From NCBI GenBank assembly GCA_002339725.1, contig DDKN01000116.1:1-25773 (forward strand): a stretch of DNA of 25,773 bases, written 5' to 3'. The DNA comes from Thiobacillus sp. UBA2597 (lineage in GTDB: Bacteria > Pseudomonadota > Gammaproteobacteria > Burkholderiales > Thiobacillaceae). Positions 19,932-25,773 of the stretch are shown here, piece by piece. Numbering within the stretch: position 1 is the stretch's first letter; the number at the start of each line of letters is the position of its first letter. Made by a program: the position numbers and the translations under genes. The notes beneath the pieces are model-generated. The model searched no databases. It was not told where the DNA came from and was given only the letters and a program-made list of their open reading frames with translations.

Positions 19932-21821
19932 ATGAAACAAAAACTCATTGCACTGGCCGTAATGGGCCTGCCGGCCATTGGCCATACCGCTGACAGCGAG
20001 CGCGAACTCGACACCATCATCGTCACCGCTACCCGCACGGCGCAGACGGCGGATGACTCCCTGCAGTCGGTCACGGTCATCACCCGCAAGGAGATCGAAC
20101 AGAGCCAGGCACGCGACCTGATGGGCCTGCTGGGTGAACAGGCCGGCATCAACGTGGCCCGCACCGGTGGCGAGGGCAAGGGCACGAGTGTCTATCTGCG
20201 CGGCACCTATGCCAAGCATGTTCTGGTGTTGGTCGACGGCGTGCGTGCATCCGCCGCGACGACCGGCGAATACGACTGGAACGCGCTATCACCTGAGCAG
20301 ATCGAGCGCATCGAGATCGTGCGCGGGCCGAGGGCCAGCCTGTACGGCTCGGATGCGATCGGCGGCGTCATCCAGATCTTCACCCGCCGGGCCACGCGGC
20401 CAAGCGTGTCCGTCACCGTGGGCAGCCGCGGCACTCGAAGCGTCAATGCTGCGCTGGGCGGCGGCGAGGCCTGGCATTACAGTCTGGAGGCGGGCCGGGA
20501 CGTGACCGATGGCATCCCCACCTATGCCAATGGCTCCAAGGCCTATGGCTTCGACCGCAGTCACTTCAATTTCGGCATCGACGGCAATGCCAGCCAGTCA
20601 CTGGCGCTGGCCTTCAAGCTGGCTCAATCCTGGGGGCGCAGCGATCTCGATCCCAGCACCGGCGACAGCGATTACAAGAATCGAACCGCCAGTCTCAAGC
20701 TGGCCCATCAAGTGAACGATGGCTGGCAGCAGACCCTGACACTCGGCGACACGCTCGATCAATACACCTCGCACAGTCCATACCTGCCGGCGACCATCGA
20801 GACCATGCGCCGGAGCCTATCCTGGCAGCACGACGTGTCGCTGGCCGGCGGCCTGTTTTCCGCCGGTCTCGATCATTGGAACGACGAGGCGAGCAAGGAC
20901 CGCAGCGGCACCATTGACAAGCGCATCGAGAACACCGGCGTGTTTGCCCAATACCAGTTCACGGCCCTGGCCTCTGACTGGCAGCTTGGCGCCCGACGCG
21001 ATCACCACGACGTCTTCGGCGGCCAGACTACCTGGAATTTGAGCTGGGGACGTGACCTGGGCGGCGGCTTCCGGCTCACGGCAGGCTACGGCACGGCTTT
21101 CAAGGCGCCGAGCGTGAACGATTTCTTCTGGCCATACAGCACCAGCCAGGATAATTACAGCTTTGGCGGGGTGTTCTACAGCGATACCTATGTCACCCAA
21201 GGTAATCCGAATCTGCGGCCGGAAACCTCGCGCAGTGCAGAGATCGGTCTGCGTTATCGCGGCAAGGGCGGGGTGGAGTTGGCCGCCAATGCCTATGAGA
21301 CCCGCATCCGCAACCTGATCGACTGGGTCTACGACATCCTGCCGGGTGGCGGCGACGGCAGTGCCGGCAACCCCTACCTGACCACGTACAACTGGTATCC
21401 GGACAATATCGGCTCGGCGCGGATACGGGGTTTGGAGTTGACGGCGCGCGTAAGCTGGCTGGCCTGGGACTGGCAGGCGAACTACACCCGCCTGCATGCC
21501 GAGAACCAGGAAACCGGCTTGCAGCTCGACCGGCGTGCGCCCAGCAGCGTGTCGCTCAAGGCGGTGCGCAGCTTGGGCCCGCATCGGGTCCGCCTGGAGG
21601 CGGAGGCCTATACGCAGCGCATGGATTCCAAGGGCGCCCGCACGCTCGACGGCTATGGCCTGCTGCATGCTGGCTACGAATATGCCATGGGCAAGGACAC
21701 CTTGCTGGGTGTGCGGGTAGAGAACCTGCTCGACCATGAATACGCCTTGGCACGTACATACTCGCGGTACTATGCTGCACCAGGCCGCAGCGTGTTCCTG
21801 AACCTGCGCCACCAGTTTTGA
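19932..21821 (+). CDS. btuB: TonB-dependent vitamin B12 receptor BtuB
   Basis: Outer-membrane beta-barrel that imports cobalamins using TonB energy. 629 residues (E. coli BtuB 614 with signal). Signal peptide about 1-20, then the TonB box DTIIVTATR at residues 27-35, the plug domain with KHVLVLVDGVR and IERIEIVRGPRASLYGSDAIGGVIQIFTRR, and a barrel ending in the C-terminal Phe (NLRHQF) needed for BAM recognition. Near the end, LLGVRVENLLDHEYA is the TonB_dep_Rec signature. The upstream cobalamin riboswitch and the downstream B12 genes make BtuB, rather than a siderophore receptor, the best call. Confidence 0.95.
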   Translation: MKQKLIALAVMGLPAIGHTADSERELDTIIVTATRTAQTADDSLQSVTVITRKEIEQSQARDLMGLLGEQAGINVARTGGEGKGTSVYLRGTYAKHVLVLVDGVRASAATTGEYDWNALSPEQIERIEIVRGPRASLYGSDAIGGVIQIFTRRATRPSVSVTVGSRGTRSVNAALGGGEAWHYSLEAGRDVTDGIPTYANGSKAYGFDRSHFNFGIDGNASQSLALAFKLAQSWGRSDLDPSTGDSDYKNRTASLKLAHQVNDGWQQTLTLGDTLDQYTSHSPYLPATIETMRRSLSWQHDVSLAGGLFSAGLDHWNDEASKDRSGTIDKRIENTGVFAQYQFTALASDWQLGARRDHHDVFGGQTTWNLSWGRDLGGGFRLTAGYGTAFKAPSVNDFFWPYSTSQDNYSFGGVFYSDTYVTQGNPNLRPETSRSAEIGLRYRGKGGVELAANAYETRIRNLIDWVYDILPGGGDGSAGNPYLTTYNWYPDNIGSARIRGLELTARVSWLAWDWQANYTRLHAENQETGLQLDRRAPSSVSLKAVRSLGPHRVRLEAEAYTQRMDSKGARTLDGYGLLHAGYEYAMGKDTLLGVRVENLLDHEYALARTYSRYYAAPGRSVFLNLRHQF

Positions 21822-21848
21822 TTTACTCCACCGTTGGGAGACTTCACC

Positions 21849-22424
21849 ATGCAAGCCATCAGTTCCCGTAACCAACTCTTCATCGGTCTCGGCCTTGCCG
21901 CACTCATGGCGCTCACCCGCAGCCATCACTTCGCCGGCCTGCACCACCTGCCCGAGGCTTCGTGGGCGGTGTTTTTCCTGGCCGGGGTATATCTGTCCCG
22001 CGCCTGGGTCTTCCCGGCCCTGTGCCTGGAGGCGGCGTTGGTCGACTATGTCGCCATCGCCTACGGGGGCACCAGCGGTTTTTGCGTGACCCCGGCCTAT
22101 GCCATGCTGGTGCCGGCCTACGGTGCACTGTGGCTGGCCGGTCGCTGGTATGCCAAGCATCACCGCGATGCGATCGCGACCCTGCTGCCTCTTGCCGGCA
22201 GCGTGCTGGTCGGCGCCATGCTGGCCGAGGCGTTTTCCAGCGGTGGTTTCTATCTCTTCTCCGGCTACTTCACTGCGCCCAGCCTGGCCGAATTTGCCGC
22301 GCGCGTGGCCCGTTACTTCCCGGCCTATCTCGGCGCCATGGCCCTCTATGTCGGCGTCGCCGCGCTGGTCCACGCTGCGATTGCAGCACGTGGACGGCAG
22401 GCGAGCGGCAATGCTGTCCAATAA
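21849..22424 (+). CDS. btuM: Vitamin B12 inner-membrane transporter BtuM (solitary ECF S-component type)
   Basis: A 191-residue integral membrane protein with about six hydrophobic helices. BtuM from Thiobacillus denitrificans is a small S-component-like protein that works without the ECF energising module and binds cobalamin through a Cys in a conserved GFCVTPAY-type motif (Cys80 there, from memory). Here SGFCVTPAYAMLVPAY places the equivalent Cys at residue 79. No ecfA/ecfT or btuCDF gene is nearby. Start ATG 21849 follows GGGAG at 8 bases. Location directly between btuB and cobO under a B12 riboswitch strongly supports the call. Confidence 0.9.
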   Translation: MQAISSRNQLFIGLGLAALMALTRSHHFAGLHHLPEASWAVFFLAGVYLSRAWVFPALCLEAALVDYVAIAYGGTSGFCVTPAYAMLVPAYGALWLAGRWYAKHHRDAIATLLPLAGSVLVGAMLAEAFSSGGFYLFSGYFTAPSLAEFAARVARYFPAYLGAMALYVGVAALVHAAIAARGRQASGNAVQ

Positions 22425-22427
22425 GTC

Positions 22428-23033
22428 GTGACCGATCAGGACAAGGCGGAGCGCCATCGCCAGCGCATGCAGCGCAAGAAGGCGGTGGTCGATGCCGGCA
22501 TCGAGCGCGCCACCGAGGAACGCGGTTTGCTTCTGGTCAACACTGGCAACGGCAAGGGCAAGAGCTCGGCCGCCTTCGGCTTGGTCGCCCGTGCCTTGGG
22601 GCACGGCATGAAGGTCGGGGTCGCCCAGTTCATCAAGGGCCGCACCGACACCGGCGAGGAGGCCTTCTTCAGCAGGCAGCCGGGTGTGGAATGGCATGTG
22701 CTGGGCGAGGGCTTCACCTGGGAGACACAGAACCTGGAGCGCGACATCGCCACCGCGCAACGGGGCTGGGCCGTGGCCCGGCGCATGCTGGCCGATGCCA
22801 GCATCAACCTGGTGGTACTGGATGAACTGACCTATCTGCTCAGGTACGGCTGGCTCGACACCCAGGACGTGCTGGCCGATATCGCCGCCCGGCCGCCCAT
22901 GCAGCACGTGGTGGTCACCGGTCGCTCCGCGCCGCCGGCCCTGATCGATGCGGCCGACACCGTGACCGAAATGAACGAGATCAAGCACGCCTATCGGGCC
23001 GGGGTAAAGGCGCAAAAGGGCGTCGACTGGTGA
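22428..23033 (+). CDS. cobO: Cob(I)yrinic acid a,c-diamide adenosyltransferase (CobO/BtuR)
   Basis: Adds the 5'-deoxyadenosyl group to Co(I) corrinoids, needed both for imported B12 and for synthesis intermediates. 201 residues from GTG 22428, three bases after btuM. The N-terminal helix with RHRQRMQRKKA precedes the P-loop NTGNGKGKSSAAFG (about residues 38-51), unusual in that it binds ATP in reverse orientation; GVAQFIKG, EWHVLGEGFTW, LVVLDELTYLL and VVTGRSAPPALIDAAD are family motifs. Its stop overlaps the cbiB start by four bases (GTGA). Confidence 0.95.
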   Translation: MTDQDKAERHRQRMQRKKAVVDAGIERATEERGLLLVNTGNGKGKSSAAFGLVARALGHGMKVGVAQFIKGRTDTGEEAFFSRQPGVEWHVLGEGFTWETQNLERDIATAQRGWAVARRMLADASINLVVLDELTYLLRYGWLDTQDVLADIAARPPMQHVVVTGRSAPPALIDAADTVTEMNEIKHAYRAGVKAQKGVDW

Positions 23034-23932
23034 GTCTGGCGCTGCCGGTCGTGGCCGCGGTGGCGCTCGATCGCGCCCTGGGTGAGCCGCGCCGCTGGCA
23101 TCCCCTGGTCGGCTTCGGGCGCTATGCCGCGCGGATCGAACGCATGCTCTACGGCAACGGTGCCTCGCGTTCGCGTGGCGCCCTCGCTGTGCTGATCGCC
23201 ATCCTGCCCTTTGTCCTGCTCGCCTCGGCCACCGCCTTGCTGCCTTATGGTTTCCTGTTCGATGTCCTCGTGCTCTATCTCGCCCTCGGCTGGCGCAGTC
23301 TCGACGAGCATGCCCGCGCGGTGGGGGCCGCGCTGGCCAGCGGGGACATTGCAGAGGCCCGTCGCCGGGTCGGCCGCATGGTCAGCCGCGACACCGCCGG
23401 CATGATGCCAAGCGAGGCGAGCAAGGCGACGGTGGAATCGGTGCTGGAGAACGGCAACGATGCCGTGTTCGGCGCCCTGTTCTGGTTCATGGTGGCCGGC
23501 GCGCCGGGGGTCGTGGCCTATCGTCTGGCCAATACCCTGGATGCCATGTGGGGATACAAGAATGCGCGCTACCGGCAGTTCGGCTGGGCGGCGGCGCGCC
23601 TGGACGACCTGCTCAATTTCACTCCGGCCCGCCTGACGGCGTTGAGCTACGCCGCCTTCGGCCGCACCGGCCAGGCCCTGGCCTGCTGGCGCCGGCAGGC
23701 GCCGGCCTGGGACAGTCCGAACGCCGGCCCGGTGATGGCCGCCGGCGCCGGCGCGCTCAACCTCGCGCTCGGCGGTCATGCCCGTTACGAGGGGGTGGCC
23801 CAGCAACGGCCATCGCTCGGCCGCGGCAGCGAGGCGACGCCGCCGGATATCGAGCGCGCCCTGAGCCTGGTGCGCCACAGCCTCCTCCTGTGGTTGGTCG
23901 TCATCGTGGCGTGGGAGGGGCTGCATGCTTGA
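23030..23932 (+). CDS. cbiB: Adenosylcobinamide-phosphate synthase (CbiB/CobD)
   Basis: Membrane enzyme that attaches aminopropanol (or its phosphate) to adenosylcobyric acid. GTG start at 23030, 300 residues. Family motifs: WHPLVGFGRYAARIER near the N-terminus; RDTAGMMPSEASKATVESVLENGNDAVFGALFW in the middle; and RLANTLDAMWGYKNARYRQFGWAAARLDDLLNF (described here by region, about nt 23520-23620). Several hydrophobic helices are visible, including one at the C-terminus. It overlaps the following gene by 8 bases. The symbol cobD is used for this enzyme in aerobic-pathway naming, so cbiB is given to avoid confusion. Confidence 0.94.
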   Translation: MSLALPVVAAVALDRALGEPRRWHPLVGFGRYAARIERMLYGNGASRSRGALAVLIAILPFVLLASATALLPYGFLFDVLVLYLALGWRSLDEHARAVGAALASGDIAEARRRVGRMVSRDTAGMMPSEASKATVESVLENGNDAVFGALFWFMVAGAPGVVAYRLANTLDAMWGYKNARYRQFGWAAARLDDLLNFTPARLTALSYAAFGRTGQALACWRRQAPAWDSPNAGPVMAAGAGALNLALGGHARYEGVAQQRPSLGRGSEATPPDIERALSLVRHSLLLWLVVIVAWEGLHA

Positions 23933-24908
23933 GCACGGCGGCCGCCTGCGGCGCGCGGCGCAGCAATACGGCATCCCGGCCGGCGACTGGCTCGACCTGT
24001 CGACCGGCGTCAACCCGCAGGCCTGGCCGGTGCCGCCGATTCCCGATTCGGTCTGGGCACGCCTGCCCGAAGACGAAGACGGTCTGATTGAGGCCGCCTG
24101 CGCATACTACGGTTGCGCCCATGCCCTGCCGGTCGCCGGCTCGCAGGCGGCGATCCAGGCCTTGCCCCATCTGCGACCGCGCGGCCGGGTTGGCGTGATC
24201 AGCCCCGGTTATGCCGAGCATGCCCACGCCTGGCGCATTGCCGGCCACAACGTGATGGCGCTTGGGCATGAATCGCTCGGCCGCGAGATCGGCGCCTGCG
24301 ATGTCGTGATCCTGATCCAGCCCAACAACCCCACCGGCACACGCTGGCCGAAAGAGGCGCTGCTGGCCTGGCATGCCGAGCTGGCGGCGCGCGGCGGCTG
24401 GCTGGTGCTGGACGAGGCCTTCATGGACGCCACGCCCGAGGACAGCCTCGCCGCCTTCAGCGATCGGCCCGGCCTGATCGTGCTGCGCAGCCTGGGCAAG
24501 TTCTTTGGCCTGGCCGGCGCCCGGGTCGGCTTCGTGCTGGCCCGGCCCGATCTTTTGCAGCGCCTGGCCGAGCGCCTGGGGCCTTGGCCGGTGGCCGGGC
24601 CGGCGCGCTATGTCGCGGCACAGGCCCTACGCGACAGCGCTTGGCAGGAATCGGCGCGGCTGCAGGTGCATTCGGCCGGCCAACGTCTGGCCAAGCTGTT
24701 GCGTGCACACGGCCTGGCCCCGGACGGCGGTTGTGCCCTGTTCCAGTGGCTGCGCAGCGAGACTGCGCTCGACCTGCATAAGCGGCTGGCCCGGCGCGGC
24801 ATCCTCACCCGCCATTTCGAGGCGCCGGCCAGCCTGCGCTTGGGCCTGCCCGGCAGCGAGGCCGAGTGGGCGCGGCTGGCCTCGGCCTTGTCGGAGCTGA
24901 AAGCGTGA
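23925..24908 (+). CDS. cobC: Threonine-phosphate decarboxylase (CobC/CobD, PLP-dependent)
   Basis: A class I aminotransferase-fold decarboxylase that makes (R)-1-amino-2-propanol O-phosphate, the linker used by CbiB. 327 residues. N-terminus LEHGGRLRRAAQQYG and DLSTGVNPQAWP are typical; IQPNNPTGT and LDEAFMD bind PLP; the Schiff-base Lys is at residue 192 in SLGKFFGLAGARVGF. This combination separates it from histidinol-phosphate aminotransferase, together with the B12 neighbours. ATG 23925 overlaps cbiB by 8 bases; the stop overlaps the cobQ GTG. Confidence 0.93.
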   Translation: MLEHGGRLRRAAQQYGIPAGDWLDLSTGVNPQAWPVPPIPDSVWARLPEDEDGLIEAACAYYGCAHALPVAGSQAAIQALPHLRPRGRVGVISPGYAEHAHAWRIAGHNVMALGHESLGREIGACDVVILIQPNNPTGTRWPKEALLAWHAELAARGGWLVLDEAFMDATPEDSLAAFSDRPGLIVLRSLGKFFGLAGARVGFVLARPDLLQRLAERLGPWPVAGPARYVAAQALRDSAWQESARLQVHSAGQRLAKLLRAHGLAPDGGCALFQWLRSETALDLHKRLARRGILTRHFEAPASLRLGLPGSEAEWARLASALSELKA

Positions 24909-25773
24909 AGGCGGCCACGCTGATGGTGCAGGGCACCACCTCGGACGCCGGCAAGAGCCTGCTGGTCACCGCGCTGTGCCGCTGGCTCGCGCGCCAAGGC
25001 GTGCGGGTGGCGCCGTTCAAGCCGCAGAACATGGCGCTCAACAGCGCGGTCACCGAGGACGGCGGCGAGATCGGCCGGGCCCAGGCGGTGCAGGCCCAGG
25101 CCTGCTATCTGACGCCGCACAGCGACATGAACCCGGTGCTGCTCAAGCCCAACACCGATGTCGGCGCCCAGGTCATCGTCCAGGGCCGCGCCATCGGCAA
25201 CCTGGATGCCCAGGACTATCACGCCTACAAGCGGCGGGCGCGGGCGGCGGTGCTGCAATCGTATGAACGGCTGGCCGGGCAATATCAAGTCGTCGTGGTC
25301 GAAGGCGCGGGCTCGCCGGCCGAGATCAACCTGCGCGAGGGCGACATCGCCAACATGGGCTTCGCCGAGGCGGTGGATTGCCCGGTGCTCCTGATCGCCG
25401 ACATCGACCGCGGCGGCGTCTTCGCCCATCTGGTCGGCACCCTGGCCTTGCTTTCGGAGCGCGAGCGGGCGCGCGTGGCCGGTTTCGTCATCAACCGCTT
25501 CCGCGGCGACCTCGCCCTGCTCAAGCCCGGCCTCGACTGGCTGGAGCGCGAGACCGGCAAGCCGGTGCTCGGCGTGCTGCCCTATTTGCAGGGCCTGCAT
25601 CTGGAGGCGGAGGACGCCTTGCCGTGCGAGGTGAATGGGCAAGCCGCAGAAGGCAAACTGCGCGTGATCGTGCCGGCCCTGCCGCGCATCAGCAACCACA
25701 CCGATTTCGATCCCTTGCGCCTGCATCCACAAGTGGTTTTCCAATTCATCGGGCCCAACCAGCCGATCCCCCC
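24905..25773 (+). CDS. cobQ: Adenosylcobyric acid synthase (CobQ/CbiP), N-terminal part (cut by window edge)
   Basis: Amidates four side chains of adenosylcobyrinic acid a,c-diamide using glutamine and ATP. GTG start at 24905, overlapping the cobC stop (GTGA); the frame stays open for 289 codons to the window end. Motifs: VQGTTSDAGKSLLVTALCR (P-loop of the DTBS-like domain), FKPQNMALNS, EIGRAQAVQAQA, MNPVLLKP, VVEGAGSPAEINL and DIDRGGVFA. The C-terminal glutamine amidotransferase domain, with its catalytic Cys, lies beyond the window. Confidence 0.95.
   Translation, partial: MKAATLMVQGTTSDAGKSLLVTALCRWLARQGVRVAPFKPQNMALNSAVTEDGGEIGRAQAVQAQACYLTPHSDMNPVLLKPNTDVGAQVIVQGRAIGNLDAQDYHAYKRRARAAVLQSYERLAGQYQVVVVEGAGSPAEINLREGDIANMGFAEAVDCPVLLIADIDRGGVFAHLVGTLALLSERERARVAGFVINRFRGDLALLKPGLDWLERETGKPVLGVLPYLQGLHLEAEDALPCEVNGQAAEGKLRVIVPALPRISNHTDFDPLRLHPQVVFQFIGPNQPIP

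Noticed and set aside
20817..23015. Long open frame of 732 codons on the minus strand opposite btuB, btuM and cobO
   Set aside because: It lies antisense to three well-identified genes, has Gly/His/Gln-rich sequence without recognisable motifs, and is the kind of long antisense frame expected from GC-rich third codon positions.
24608..25744. Minus-strand open frame opposite cobC and cobQ
   Set aside because: cobQ on the plus strand has clear motifs and simply lacks a stop because the window ends; the antisense frame is a shadow.
1..25773. CRISPR array, tRNA or rRNA genes, insertion sequences, phage or toxin-antitoxin genes
   Set aside because: No regularly spaced repeats, cloverleaf-like genes, transposase motifs or paired small toxin/antitoxin frames were recognised on either strand.

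Overview
The window reads as chromosomal DNA of a GC-rich betaproteobacterium. Gene order and protein types point towards Thiobacillus-like members of Nitrosomonadales; this is an inference from gene content, and no 16S or other marker is present. Supporting signs are the pcnB-folK-deoxynucleoside kinase-panB cluster, the exbB-exbD-lpxK-Trm112 cluster, dapA-bamC-MBL hydrolase, and a solitary BtuM-type vitamin B12 transporter of the kind described from Thiobacillus denitrificans. Almost the whole window is coding, with many stop/start overlaps. I see no tRNA, rRNA, insertion sequence, phage gene or CRISPR array.

Layout. Positions 1-2656 (minus strand) hold pcnB, folK, a deoxynucleoside kinase and the start of panB. 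Everything from 2821 onwards is on the plus strand. Positions 2821-5153 carry exbB and exbD (energy transduction for TonB-dependent import), lpxK (lipid A) and a Trm112-like small protein; exbB and exbD are separated by a long imperfect palindrome. Positions 5159-11202 carry the flagellar genes fliJKLMNOPQR (rod/hook length control, C-ring switch, export gate), followed by an overlapping SAM methyltransferase. Positions 11747-16170 hold housekeeping genes: dapA, bamC, an MBL-fold hydrolase, an RhlE-type DEAD-box helicase and a DUF3301 membrane protein.

Positions 16247-18920 hold the most interesting little-described unit: a strong sigma-70-like promoter with an overlapping palindromic operator, a rubrerythrin without its rubredoxin domain, an intrinsic terminator, a two-cluster Fe-S/CCG-domain oxidoreductase, a second palindromic element, and a DUF3501 protein. 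The genes look like a peroxide or redox-stress module in which the Fe-S protein could supply the electrons that the missing rubredoxin domain would normally pass on.

Positions 19571-25773 form a vitamin B12 uptake and salvage operon: a perfect FNR-type box, a -10 element, a clear cobalamin riboswitch and an apparent ribosome-binding-site hairpin, then btuB, btuM, cobO, cbiB, cobC and the 5' two-thirds or so of cobQ, which runs off the window. Outer-membrane import (BtuB, powered by TonB with ExbB/ExbD), inner-membrane import (BtuM), adenosylation (CobO) and nucleotide-loop assembly (CobC, CbiB, CobQ) are thus under one B12-sensing leader.
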